NCBI GenBank assembly: GCA_964036295.1
Contig: OZ038465.1
Location: 10,299,667 to 10,363,666 of the forward strand
Length of the DNA: 64,000 bases
Source: Plumapathes pennacea
Lineage: Eukaryota > Cnidaria > Anthozoa > Antipatharia > Myriopathidae
Direction: 5' to 3'
This document shows, in pieces, positions 21,901 to 35,800 of the stretch. Both the position numbers and the translations under genes were made by a program. The notes under the pieces are model-generated. The model was not told where the DNA came from. It ran no database searches and saw nothing but the letters and a program-made list of their open reading frames with translations. Every line of letters begins with the position of its first letter. Within the stretch, counting starts at the first letter, position 1.

Positions 21901-24900
21901 GTCTGAATCTGGTGCATGCAGTCCAGAGTAAAAACAAATCGCACAGGAAGCCTATTTAATTGTACTGCCTATGAATTCAAAATTGGAAAATCAGTGTTCC
22001 TTTTTTCCCGTACTACGACGGCCGACCAACTTCAAACTTTGAGTATTAAATTTTGAGAACGTGCTTGGCAGACTGCATGAATTAATTTGACGTGCCGACC
22101 GTGGGAAATACGTACTTCGTCACGCAATCAATTCTTTTTTCAACGCAAAAGTATAACACACACCATTCTTTTTCTCCTTCCTTTGCGTGTAGCACTTGAC
22201 TTCGAAGAAAAGATCGAGTCAACATTTCAATAAAACAAAGGCTACTCTTGTTGGGAGTTACCAAAGTAAAAGTCCCATCAATGGCAGAGTGAGGGGGTAT
22301 CTGCGATTATCGTATTTCTAGTATATCGCAACAGTTTGGCCTGCTAACCTTCTCCTCTCTCGTCTGGCCAGCTCCGCCTCCTCCCTCAGAATCTCTGGGC
22401 TGCATCTCCAGTACAGTACGGAACAAGTTGTCCGAGGTGGCGGTAAGGAAGCCGATCTCAGCATTAGGGTGCAGCCCGTACAGATAGGGGCTCTCTGGGG
22501 GCAGGGAGTCGTCAATGTACGCATGGTATCCCTTGTAGTCCATATTAGGAGGGATGGGGAAGCCTGGCGCCAAGTTCAGTTCACCTTCAAGCTGTAGGAT
22601 AACCAGCAATAAAGTTTAGCAGTCTTAAACTTCTAAATTGTCACAGATAATTGGTAAGGGCGACGACTACAGTTGAACTTCTACAGGCCCTTTACATCAG
22701 GTTAGTCACATGACCAAAACCCACCACGTGAAAATAGAAGTTGCTGGGACGCAAGGCATATTCAACGGCCTTGATGGGGGCAGACCTTTCTAAAACCTAG
22801 CATTTTGTCCACCAAAAGATCGAGAAAAGAAATTCGCAAATCTTGGATTATTAGATGAGCGTAATCGAGTTTCAGGACACTTGGCGTGCCCCAGCACAAC
22901 AACAACGATGACAGGCTTTACAATTTCTCTTACCATCTCAGGTTTCATGTACTCCTCCAGGTACGTTTTGCACAAGCGTCTGTCCCAGTCATCAGTGATG
23001 TGGCCGCCGTACATGATTTCACCAAACAAGTATCGCAGGTCAGTCCACGGCACCTAGTAACAAGAGATACAAGAGCACATTAATCAATGCAGTACTATAC
23101 GTAGAGGCACACAACGTTTTACTTGACTAGCTGAGTGAGTGACCATTCCTTTATAAAGGTGCACAGAATATCGAGAACACACAACACAGAATTATATAAT
23201 TATAACAATGTGAAAAAAAAAAAAAAAAAAGAAAAGAAAAACAGAAGAAAAGAAACTGTGGTTCATTGCATAGAATTTCTAGCTACCTTACATCTGAAAA
23301 CGAACCTCAAAACTATCAAACAAAATAGGCATGGCATATTGTAACCAGTAGAGACTGGTTCATACTAGTAAACAAGTGCAAGCGACCGGTTCACACGATA
23401 AAATTTGTGAAGAAGTCGGCAAACCTAAGTGCAAGAGAAACTCTTCTATTCTCTCGTGCTTGCTTTATCGTGTGAACCAGCCTCAAAGGGCGGCCTGTAG
23501 GTGTCAAAGTGAGCCGATGGACACCCTAACGCCTACCTTAGGGTTTGCCTCCAGGTAGTTGTACAACACGTCCTTGCTGATCGTCAGATCTCCTGTGTTG
23601 AACGGATAAGACCTGTTCCAGCCCTGGGGGCCGAATTTGCGTCGCTCAGCCACCACAGCGTGGAAATAGCACAGCGAGAATAGGATGCTCTTGAACTCGT
23701 TTTCACGGGCGCACATCTCAAGAGTTTCCTGCAATGTGGCCAGTAAAAGAAGATTAAACCATGCTCATCTCGTTTCTACATGCACTCAAACGCCTTAAAG
23801 GCTTCCCTGCAGTTCAAGTGCAAGTATGTCTATTGCACGTCGATTATGCAATCACCTTATTAACAGCCAAAAACATTTAAACGAAGGCAAATTCAATGAA
23901 GGAGTCTCAGCAGCGTGCAAGACAAGACCAGTAAAAGCATATATTTGACACTAAGGTATATTATAAATTAGTTCAATGTATTTTCTTAGGCACGATATGA
24001 AATTTACCCAGTTATATGGCAATGGGAATGAATGTTAACCAACGGAAGTGACGCAGCAGTTCCCGCGAAAACCTAATATACTGATTAAGGGCGCGTTCGA
24101 TTGGGTCTATTCCGGAATAGGAATAGCTAAAATGACCCAACGTTTTGCTTGTTCCGAGGCAGATTTTGTTGAAAATTGTTTTAAATATCTCCATGCTTGC
24201 ATTTTGAACAGCTCCCGATACATCCTAACCTTAATCAGCTCCAAACCAAAAAAAATTTATCAATCAGCAGCGCTATTCCTATTCCGGAATAGACCCAATC
24301 GAACGCGCTCTAAGACTTTCCAGTTACTCATGCACACCAGTGGAGAGTTTACCTGGTTAAAGTTGTCGAGCGACTGGTGCAGGTTGGCCAACATTCCAGT
24401 GGGAGGTTCATTGGTGATCTTGATCGACGTCTCCAAGATTCCTCCAGGAATGATGTGTGAGTCGGGTGTGGGTGCTGGCTCGGCCGAGATGTACACTCGG
24501 TAGTTCTCATGGCTACCCTCGCTGTACGCCTCCAGTTTCTTCTCCAGGGTCGACAGCCAGTTCTTCACAAGATGAATGTTCTGTGTAAGGATGGGAAATG
24601 AAATGGGTCAGCGGTAAATAAAAGTTTGTCAACAGGAAGAGTAAGGTTTCCTTATTTTCTAAGTAACAAGATGAAAATGGCCTAACCTGTAGGATGACCC
24701 AGTGGCCTTCTTTGGCGGCCAGATCCAGACACTGTTCGGCAACAACTTCCTGACCCTAAAAGCGATGCAACACACGTGTCAGTTAAAACACAAGGCGTAC
24801 GATTCTGTTCACGGTCTCACCATGAATATAGGGACCATACAAAGGCCGACCCAGAAGGGATCGTTTTGAACGTTTTAATCTGGAATAGGGTATAGATTTT

Positions 24901-27900
24901 GCTTTTTCTCTGAAAAGGGGTACGCAAAATGAAAATTTGTAGTCTGAAATAGGGAGTTGTGCGGCACAGACCCACCCAAAATCCTTAAGAGCAACCACTT
25001 TCTCACCTGGCCAAGAGAGACGTTGTGGAAGTTTTTATTGTCGAAAGTGAAGCCCAGTTTTTTGCCAAGGGCTTCCACGTCTTTCAGTGGATCGACACCA
25101 GGGGATAGGATAAAGAAGATCGGTGTGCCTGGACCGCTCTCCTCGTACGACTTGGAAAACTCCATCTGACGATTCTCCACGTACTTCTGTCCCAGTTTCT
25201 CTTCAACGAAGTTACTAAACAAGAGGGAAATGCATAAGTAACTCTATTTCGTACACAAATGTATGGAATACAGTGTCTCGTTTAAATCTGACGATCTGCC
25301 TATCCTGCTGACACAACAAAACTTCGGTTTTCGACCGTGCTGTCACCTTATATCTGAATCAGCGGTCAATGAAAAAACAGTGGATTCCAGTGCAAATTTT
25401 GTAGCTCTGTGTAACGCTCGGAAGACCGCAAAAACTCAATACTGGGACTCCACTAGTTTAATATATTGCCTATAACATAAGCTTTGCAGAAGAAAAAACG
25501 GCGCTTGCACACGAAGTGAAATTCTCCTCGAGTTAGACCGGGTTACATACTGTAGTACTGGCGACGAACGCTGACCGACGGAAGTGACGTCAAGAACGTC
25601 TTCCCGCGGTACCTGGGTGCTCACCTGCACGCGTACGTCATACGGTCAGGCCGCAGCGCGCGCATCATGCACAGCTTCTGCAGTGCGGACTTGTTCTTCC
25701 ACTCCTGAGGGAACTTCTCTTTCTCAGGACACTCGCTTTCCACGAATTTCTTCCAGCGCTTGGCTGAGCCTTCGATGTCACGGTCCAGATTGCGGAATTC
25801 CTCCATATCACTCAAGGCCTGGAAAACATTAAACATGGTGGTCAATATAGTTGTTACATGTCAGAAACTTGCTGAGTTGCCGACTTGCAAGTTGCTGAAG
25901 AACTGCACGGTGTAACATATCACCTCTGCGAATCGTCTCGCGACATTCTTATGGCACGAAGTAGAACTAAATTCTCCTTTTTACACACGATTGCAGAAAC
26001 GTTCAGTCGGCGCCGTTGCAAATTAATGAGTTCGCGTTGCACGACTGTGACACTCCTGCAGCAACTCGACGTGTATAATTCTCACTTCAGATTGGCCGAG
26101 AATGCTGACAAACATGCTTAGCCAAATAAAAACGTAAAACCACAAAACAACCACATCTTGGACAGTGGACTAAAAATAACGCCACTGTCTTATCCCTTAC
26201 CTTAATTCCTCCCCACGAGTGAGACGAGAGGAAGTCTACCGGAGTGGTCACGTTCATCTTGGCCGGAAAACGCAGAAGAAAATCGAGTTCATGGGGAACG
26301 ATCTCCTTCTTCATCAAGAGCACCTGGAAAGCCACTTGCACCGTGAAGATGAGTTTGTCCTTTTCAAACAAGCCTCGCGTGGTGTAGATGAACACGGAGT
26401 ATGTGACGAAGTCGATCAGGTTCAAGACGCGGTGCTTGACGTCTTCAGCTGGCTCGGCACGCTCGATGGCTTTGCTGAACACCACGGTAAACGCCTGTGC
26501 CGAGGAAATGAAGCCAAATGAGTAAGTAAGGAGGGGCTTGGGTTATGAAAACAAACGAAGGAAACTACTCGTAGTACCACAGCTGGGTTTCAGTTGAAAA
26601 ACAATAAAAAAATATTTTGCTCCATGTGTGCTTTAAATTCCTTGTGTGTCATATCTGGGTGGACTTGAGCAATGTTTCATTAGGTGGGTACAGGGTGCAC
26701 GCAAGAAATTTAGAAAGTCTAACAATGTGGAAGTTTCACGGCCAGTTGCTCGGTTTTAACGTCAAATAATTACTCGATACAACTTGCTGAGCCAAATGTG
26801 TCAACACGAGATGCCTCTTGCTTCTGTTTCTAAGTGACGCCTAGTGCAAAAACTTTCATTGGAAGTGAAAATGGAAGGTATTGCACACTAGGCCTCGCTT
26901 TGAGACAGAGGCTGTTCCCGCTGTTACCACTCCTCTCCCACGAATTTGAAAGCTGGTGGGTCAAGACGGAGGGGTGGAATTAGTCTCACATACCAAATAT
27001 TCCTGTCACCACAACTTTCACGTACCTTGAGGGAAAACTGGTAAATCAGGTTAATCTTGTTCAAGTCATTCAGGATGAAGTAGAGCAGCGAGGCACGGGC
27101 AGCCGCTGGCCGGTAGTGTTCGCGGGCCTCGTTAATCATCACTTCAGTCTTCTTCGCCTCTTCCACTTGAACTTCAATCTCCGCCGCAGTGCGCTTGGTC
27201 GTTTCCAGGTTTTCAACGAGGGCGTAGTCGCCCAGGAAGTTGCCCCCAGCGGCCGACAGTCTCGCCAGCAAAGAATCCTCCAGCTCTTTGAGAGTGATAG
27301 TGAACTGGTTTTGTTGCTGCGTAAGATTTGCCTGGATAAAGCAACACGAAATAAGTGTGGGTTGGAACGAGGTATGACGAGTCTGTTAATAAGCACAGAT
27401 CTCTACGCACCAATGTATAACCATTGCTTAATGTTTTACAATCAGTTCAACTCTGAGTGTAAGCAGCAAATCAGTCGCTCACTTAATCATTCAACCTATA
27501 TTAATACGCGATAATAGTTTAGTTGCTGTGTGGGGTCAATCAGCTCCATAAACGAAGCAGCCAAGTTCTTGACTCCTGGTGAGGAAACTTCTCATCCTTA
27601 AGTAAACTCACTTTAGTTTCCTCCAAGTCTGGTCTTTCTTTCCGCACGACGTTGGCCAAGAGCTGATCTTCCAGGCCTTCTCGTGTGACGGTGAAATTGA
27701 TGAGAGTGGTTTGGGCCTGCATCTCTGGTTTGTAGTGAGGGTTGGCCATCTTGGTGTGCAGAATGAGCCTGAAGTCTGGATGATACTCCGTCTCCTTGTC
27801 GCCGATCTTGATTGCTCTACACAGAAGGAATACAGGAAACGAAAGGGCAATGGGTGTCTGATACACACATGCATGGATACAGATATAGAGCAGTGTGTTT

Positions 27901-30900
27901 ACAATCAGTTATTTGCTTTATGATTTATAGACCTTTTATTGTCCTTGGCATCACGGAAGACAACACAACAGAGCTAGGCTCCAATTTAGTACGCCCTCCT
28001 CACACTTATCTGAATGTGTGTCAGTGCGTATATGTGCGATTGTGTTTGTGTCTGTATATGTGTACACGCCTTTGTTTATGTGTACTCGTTTTAGTCAATG
28101 TGTATGTGTGTTATCTGTATTGTTTGTCTGCGTATTTGAGTGTAAGCACGGACTTCCTTGTGTGCGTTTGTACTCACCTGCCCTTTTTGATTGTGTTTCG
28201 TCCCACCAGCGCATCTAACACTGGGTCAATACTTTCTTCCATGTTTTCGATTAGCACACAATCACCATTTGCAACAGCACGCTCAATAGAATCCAGGTAT
28301 CTGAACAAAAAAACAAAACAAATCAATAAGCACAAAGTCATCAAGGAAATTCCCGTAACAGCACTAAGAACTTACTGCCTGGGTTAGAATAGGGAGATAT
28401 GACGTCGACAGGGCACGTCAGTGACGTCATCCAATATGGCACACAGGGCGCGAAAAGTCTGCCAGCCCGGCGCCCGAGTAGGAAAAGAATAAAAGCCTCA
28501 CGTCTTCCCTAAGGCTATTTGACTTCTAGAGTTTACTCATACATGACTATCTTACCCAGTCAAACATGGAAATTAAAATAAATCATAAGTGTAGTGCTTC
28601 TTGTTCTGGTACATAATTTTATGCGTGCATAACTCGAGTTCACAGCGGAAATCCTCTTAGTAGTTTGAAAATGAGCTTAACAACCAGTTTTTTCTTTCTT
28701 CTTTTATTCAGTTTCCCCAGCTATTTCACAAAGATCGGATTGACGCGCCCACGCTACAATAGTCGGCGTCGAACTTGTCCCAGGGCATTACGTTTTTCAG
28801 CCTTGTCACGACGACGCAACATGTTTAGTTGTATTTGTTTACTTACAGGTTTAGCATACGCGTGCAAGGTAAAGTTAACAATAGGACACGAAGTCCCCTA
28901 CAAAGGTTACTTCACCTGCTCCTAGAAATCCAAGTAGATATTCATTTTAACATAAAATGCCTGTAACCACTGAATTCCCTTACCCCTTCTGTCCAAGCCT
29001 GACAACCCGCAGTGACTCTCCCTCTCGGGTCTTAATCCACTTGACACCCTGCAACTGTGGGTCAATCATCAGGGGCCATCTTTCACAGTTCGTTAAGATC
29101 GTCGCGTTTTCGGTGGACATTCGGTCACTCGGCAAATTCTCGTTGTTCCAGGTGGCGATAGTTGCGTTGTCGGTCAACAGGGTCAGCGGGTCTAGATTTT
29201 CCGTCAGTGCAATTGGTGTCTAAAAATGAAAAGACATCGGTCGTAGTACAAGACTTAGCTGAGAAACTCAAAACCAAGACTGATTAATCAAGTATATGTT
29301 AGTTCAATGCATTTTCTATAACAAACTGTATGTGCCCCCCCCCCCCCCCCAAAACAACAACAACAACAACAACAACGGGCTTGCACACGAGGTGAAGAAT
29401 TTACCTCGATCTAAGATACCAATGGTCACAAGCTCTGACCAACGGAAGTGTCGATGTAATCCACGGTGCGACCGCCGAACAATAATAATAAGAGTCTTCG
29501 AAGTCTCTCCAGAAATAGCCCCCCCCCCCCCCCCCCCCCCCCTCCCTTCCCTTTAAAAAAGAAATAATGACAGCCTGAGGCCGATTTACTTGTTTCTCAC
29601 CTTCTGTTGCTTCAAGAAAGGCAGCCACTTCGCATTCAGCAGGGTGTCACGGTATTTGCGCGTGAAACAGCCGACGTACGAAACGAATGCAGTGGTCAAC
29701 AACACATCTCCCGGCAGAGTCTTCTCCTGCTCCTTAAAATTATTCACGGACTCGGCCCAGCGAACATTCTCCGAAGCCAACCCGCCGACTAATCGATTAG
29801 CGAGCTCGATGGTGCGCGCAGTGGACTCGGCCTCCTGTTGGCATTTGAGTTTCTCTGCGGTGGCTTTCTCAAACGAAGCAGTCAGCTCCGCCAGATTTTG
29901 ATCCAGTTCGGCAATCTTCGCCTTGATCTTAGCCAGCTTTTCCTGGGCGGCAGATAGCTCAGCATTGGCGGCTTCGAGAGCCTTCCTTTTTGGTTCGACA
30001 TCACAGTACACGTAGAAGAACTTCACGATGTTGATAGTCCAAGAACACAGCCCGGCCGCGGCGGCAGATTTGCCACGTATGAAGTCGGCGTCAAACTCTG
30101 GGTCTGACAGGTACGGCTGGATCGCCTTCAAGTTGTTGTCGTGTATGTTCTCCTTGTCGTAGTTTATTAAACTGTCTAAAAACTGGTCGACCTGTCGAGT
30201 AAAAATATGATAACGCTTAGCTTGGTCTATAGTACTGTGTGTAGATATAACAGTGGTTGTTTGACCTCTTGGTATCTTCTGCTGAGAAAAGTCTTGAGCC
30301 AGAAGTGACCAAACGATACACTAAAACATGTCAATCAGCAAGATTACTGTTACGCGGCACGTGTAAAAATGAATCTAGATTCAAAGGGAAGAAAATAATT
30401 TCGCATCACAAACCGTCAACAGATTATCAGATTAAGTTCCAGCTTTCGCTGAAACTGAACAGCGAAAAACGTTACCTTCGCCATCATAATCTTAGCCGCC
30501 TTCCAACTCCTGTCCTTGGGAATTTTGCTCGGCGGAGCCAGAAGTACCATCACGGCAGAGGCAACATTAACCACAGCAGAAGGGGGCGCGCCAAACGACT
30601 TCAGCTCGGTCAAGTTGTTCTTGTTCAGCGTGTTGAGAGCCTCTTGTGCAGCGGCTAACGCTGGTTCAGCCTTGGCTAAATCCTCCTCGCAAGACCTAGC
30701 TTTTTCACTTACATCTTTAGCGATCACTTCCACTTTCTTTTCTTCCTCGTCGGCGATGGCTTTTTCTTTGCTGACTTTCTCTGTTTCGACGCCGACCTTC
30801 TCAATCAGTTTATCTGCGTCTTCGTTTTTCTGTTTCAGCTCCACCTCTTGCGAGGCTAGTTTTGCTTTGAGGTCATCCACTTGGGAGGCCGTACTCTGCA

Positions 30901-32834
30901 GTTTCAATAAACCGTTCTCCAGACGCTCTGTTTTCTGAGACAGCTCCAGAACTTTCTTCTTCAACAAGTTACGATAAAGTGTGATCTACAGTGAGAGAGA
31001 GAACACACTCTTGAAGTAGCTGCATCAACGACTCATTCATCATGTACAACGCACAGTCTACAGCATGACAATAAAGTGACAGAAATTTTCTCTTTGTGTT
31101 GGGCATAAAAAGGATAGGCCTTTGCACTTGGTACAATAGTACAAGTAAATAAAGAACCAGGTACACGTACAAGTCAAAACTGGGGGGCAAGGAGGGAAGA
31201 AATGAAAATAGGGGGAGAGATAAGGAAGCAAAGATGAAGACATCTGTCAAAAACAAGCAGAGCAGACAGAGAAGTGAATATGGGAAAGTAAAAGTCGGCG
31301 CCGGGTAGGTTAAACAGTCGCTGTCTTGATCAGATAGCACGTACTTGTTCCAGGAAGCTTTTGGGCGTGGTGTAATTGTAGCGCCTCTCGTTTGCGAGGT
31401 ATGCCTGACTTTCCTCGTTCACGCTTGTGTGTACGTACGCCATGAACTCAGCAATGGAAGGCTTTAAGTCGTCCTGAAACGAAACAAAGAGAACACCATT
31501 AGACCAGCAACTGCAGTGCCCAGACAGCAAAATAGCGCAACGAACCATTTTGGAGGCTGAGTCGCTCTTGGTTTTCGCGAATATTACCAGATGTCCTACT
31601 GATTCCACCTCCACTCATTCACACTTGTCTTTCCGTTTCCTCTAACCCCTCCCAACCTCTCTTTACAAACGTCTTTGTCTGATTTCTTTCTTCAGTTGGT
31701 TTTGGCCAAAACTTGGCATATTTGGCCAAAAGATTGAGAGAAAGGATTTAGTTAAATCCTGGATTAGATTCATGGAGCTCCGAACATCCGGGCCCAGAAA
31801 GATGGTTGACTTTAATTCACCACGAAGTGAATACTTTCTCGGTTTTCCTCTGGACATAATTGCCACTCAAAGACCAAATAGATACGTTCACATACCGTGA
31901 GCTGTTCGCAGTCATCAATAAATCTTCGGCTGACGGACACCAAGGCTTCCTCAGGCCACTCGTGGAACCAGTCAATAGCCGTGCAGTTGGTAACAGCCGG
32001 GAACTTTCGACCACGCACACGCAGGGTGGAACCCACGGGGGAGAAACACAACACCACCTGGGGGAGGGGGTTAGTAGATAAAATATCAGTGAGTGGTAAA
32101 ACACGAGCAAGGAAGCTACAATTTGTAGTGAAAACCATCTTAATGTGGAAGCATTTGAGAGCACAGCCTATTCTTCAATGAATATTCTTTAACTACAACC
32201 CTGGTCAAAAGTGTATGGGACACCCTAATAATATTGCCACACCGTGAATAAAACGTCGGACCACTGGCTAAATTTACTAAACTAACGCCCCCCAAAAAAA
32301 TGTTTGACCAAAGGCATAAAAAAAGGACACATTAAACATCATTGAGGGGGTGGGGGGGCAGGAGAGCTCACTGATCTTTTATGTGAGTGTCCCAACACTT
32401 TTGACCAAAATTGTAGGTCGACCCGGAGGTGACAGACTGCAACTTGCCTTGAGATTCCTTCGCACTCTATCAATATAAAAGTTCCAGCAGTTTTCTCGCG
32501 TATCCTGTAGACCGGCGCCCTTGACTTCGTTTCTCAAGCCAGAGATGATGTTCTCCACCTCGTCATCAGGGAACAGATCCGGGATCTCACCGGACGCCAG
32601 TAGATCGTTGATCAACACCAAGAAATTCTCCTCTGGCACCTGGGCGTCAGTCAACAGAAACACAGTGCCAATGTTCTTCAGGCCCGCTTTAGTGCACAGC
32701 ATGGCCAGGTCCAGCTGCAGAGAGAACAACAAAGAAGCTCAGGGAACTTGCACAATCACAGTCAATATTAGAATACATAAACACACAGACAAAACAAACA
32801 CAACAAAAGCACATGCAGGCACACACAAACACAG

Positions 32835-32870
<36 letters not shown>

Positions 32871-35800
32871 TATTTATTTATTTATTTATTTTCTTTGCCA
32901 CATAGAATGATAATATATACATATGTACATAGATATACATTAAGAAACTACATAAAGAAATTACGTTTGCTAAGTAGAGGCGAGGAAGCCTCAAGAAACC
33001 ATGGGGCTTATAGTGAAGAGGCCTCCTCACAGTGTTCGTATTAGTTTACAATAAAAGCAGTGAAAGCTGAGTATAGAGATATTGTATTTAATTACTTAGT
33101 GGAAAGCATATAATCTTCTTTTAAAACGAGGTAAGGTTTCAGAACTAGTGACAAACGTAGGCAAAGAATTCCATGTTTTGGGTCCCTGATAAAGTATGGT
33201 GAATTGTTTAATATTAGTTCAACAGGAGTGACGGGATTTTGGTGGTTTGTGGGGATTTACCATTGCTTTTTTTTTTTCGAGTATCGACGTAACTAATGTT
33301 TTATTTTTGGTTCCCATAACGGACACCGCGGAAAAGACGTACTGGACGTCGCTTCTGTTGGTCATACGTTACTATGCAAGACTCATTTTTCTTGTGCACA
33401 ACGTATGTTACACGCTCGCACAAGCGTTCGCACGAACACACGCACACCTAACAAGTCAGGCGTACATGTACATCATTACAAAAGCGCGTAGACAAACAAG
33501 CTCGAAACTTAAACGGGGCACAACCGGTGAAACTCAAGCAAAACAGGTGTAGCTTTGGAAGCGATCGGCTTCGTTTCAACCATCATTATTTCTCGGTATC
33601 AACTGATAACAGGTAAGCTCATGTCTGGTAACGTACAACAGAGTAGCCAGTACACTGCTCACCTTCAGATCAGGGATTGCGTAGCCTTTCTTAAGCTGGA
33701 TCTGGAACACTTCTAACGCGCTGATGAAGGCGGCCAGTCGAGCCAAACTCTGTTTACCACTTCCACCAACACCAACAAGGAGAGCGTTACCGCGAGGGGA
33801 CTCCAGAATGCGGTTGATACGACATCTGTAAAGGTCATGAACAAACGGCACGCGTCACGATATTAATCTATTAGATTGTCTAAGACCCGCCTAAGTCCCC
33901 AGATATACGAGAGGAATTCTAGAGTTTGATGTAAATAACTTACACATGCTGCATCGCATCTTCAAACAGCACCAGGTTCATGACCGCGTTCACCTCGTTG
34001 TAGTTTTCTAGCGCCTCGACCAGCAGTTTGGATAAAGACTCCCAGTTAGGTACCGGCAAGTACTTGGGCTCACCAATTCCTTGAGCGAAGTGACAGTACA
34101 TGTTCGGCTTGACATACAGCTCTTCTTCGTTTAGATCCTGCAAATGACATAAGTACGATTGCTTACATCATGATTTCGGCCAAAGCAAGCTGTGTGTAAC
34201 GGAAACATTGACAACAGAAAGACACAGAAAAACGATACAAGAACATCTGACAGACAACGAAACAGAGAAAGAGACAAAATAGAATAAAATAGACTAAACC
34301 TAAACTACACCTTACAAAGACACAGTTTGGATGAGCAGGATTTAACGCACCTCAAAGAACTTCCTGGTCATGTCTTGTTGAATTTTGTCGTACAAGTCCA
34401 TATCGCTGTTGTCCACCAATTTGTCAAAGTAGACCCGGTTACACTCGTGCATCCACAAACGTACTAGATCCACAGGCACCTTAGCGCATTCCGGCATACT
34501 AAATAGAATACCCTGAAACAAACAAACAAACAAACAAACAAACAAACAAACACTGACTCAGCATCTAGACCACAAAGAGCGTACTGCGCCTTTCCGCGGG
34601 TCCCAATAACAAGTGTACGGGGAGGCAGCTAGTCCGCCCAGACTTTCAACCCCTTATCCTCTAATATACAGTACCATCCTTAGGTACAAATAGTGACCAT
34701 TTTATATATCTCAAGTAAAGAAATTGTCCCCTTTTGTGACTTGGGCAAAATCCATAATTAAGGCACGAGTTTTCTGGAACCTCTATGAAATGCCAACACG
34801 ATTCTCCTTTCGCTAGCAGTTCTCACCAACTCTTTGCCAAAAAGCATAAATTTTCTATACCCTTTCTTATGCTTGAAAATGAACCCCTTTCCATTTTCTT
34901 CTACAAGAACAGCAGTGAGGCAATCCATCGCCCACACTAAAAGGTGTCCCGACTAATTACCTGAAAAATGTTGGACAGGTCACGCAGATTGAACACGTAG
35001 TGAAACTTGACGGCAGTGGGTAGGAATGTGCTCGTCACCTGAGAATAAACGACGTGTCATTCAGACTACAGACCGCAGCCAGACATACGAATACACTTAA
35101 TAACAGAGTAGAAAATACTTTGTGACAGACTTACAAGGTAAGCATATAGTCAACCACAGTAAATTTACCACACTTTGGCCAGGAAAATGTGTATTGTATC
35201 AACTAAGAGTTAAAGTAAACATGCTGAACGCCATAAAGACTGACTTATCTGATATTCGTTTTACGAGTCGAACGGGCCAATGCTCAAAACGTCAGCATAA
35301 ACGTTTTTAACGGCGTTGAGCTTTTACATGCATACCGCCTTTTGGTTGATGTACAGATACGTATAAAGAAAGGACGAGTCAAACCTTTTGATTCATGGCC
35401 AATGCCGCGTCCACGACTTTCTCCGCGAGTTTCTGCACAGACTGCGCAAAGTTGTTCTGACGTAAGTGCCCGTTGAGGATGCTCAGGTAGATGGTCTTTA
35501 GGGCATCCAAACCGGGGAAGCTGATGGCGAACACTGCGAAGTGACGCTGGAGAACAAAAAGACCAGACGGTCAAAATGCGACGGAAAGAGACAAAAGTCA
35601 ATTTTTGGGTCACTAATCACTAGTTGTCACTAGTTGTCGTTTTTTTGCTAGTTTGGCAGCACTATCGACTAATTTGCGGTCAAGGTGGTAATATCTCTTC
35701 TTCTAATTTCAACCAGTTGCAAACTACTTAGGCTTCTGGTTGGTTAAAAGTGTTTTTTACAGCCTTTGTACTTGGCGCTGATTGGTTTCGGCTTGTGCCG

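Larger units (their letters stand above)
18908..25818 (-). other. Dynein AAA6 and C-terminal domain, exons 54-62, residues about 3782-4465
   Basis: Exons: 25625-25818, 25007-25214, 24687-24755, 24353-24580, 23537-23728, 22934-23053, 22349-22591, 20142-20324, 18908-19525. AAA6 signatures are [30 protein letters not shown] and [18 protein letters not shown]-like text in exon 59. The last exon encodes the conserved carboxy-terminal cap ([27 protein letters not shown]) and ends ...LLLSV. The intron before exon 61 (20325-22348) is the longest of the gene and holds two repeats, including a Lys/Arg-rich coding-like fragment. Confidence 0.9.
31345..34512 (-). other. Dynein AAA4 module, exons 41-46, residues about 2668-3026
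   Basis: Exons: 34351-34512, 33944-34137, 33663-33825, 32448-32714, 31896-32057, 31345-31473. The P-loop is [13 protein letters not shown], the usual AAA4 variant. Exon 44 ends RVRRNLK and uses a GC donor (gcaagt on the transcript strand); exon 45 starts [15 protein letters not shown], which is the known continuation. Exon 46 leads into the stalk. A LINE 3' fragment and a MITE-like element sit in the flanking introns. Confidence 0.9.

Noticed and set aside
27812-28387. 191-codon + strand frame, Cys/Val/Tyr rich
   Set aside because: It is produced by TGTG-rich intron sequence plus the antisense of dynein exon 50.
30516-30938. 140-codon + strand Ser-rich frame
   Set aside because: It is the exact antisense of the dynein stalk exon 47; Ser-rich composition mirrors the Lys/Glu codons.
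32379-32447. Read-through extension of dynein exon 44 beyond RVRRNLK
   Set aside because: The extension reads into intron repeat sequence and a stop; using the GC donor restores the conserved continuation in the next exon in frame.
33247-33552. 101-codon + strand frame
   Set aside because: No domain, no splice context, low-complexity composition, and it lies in a dynein intron beside a LINE fragment.
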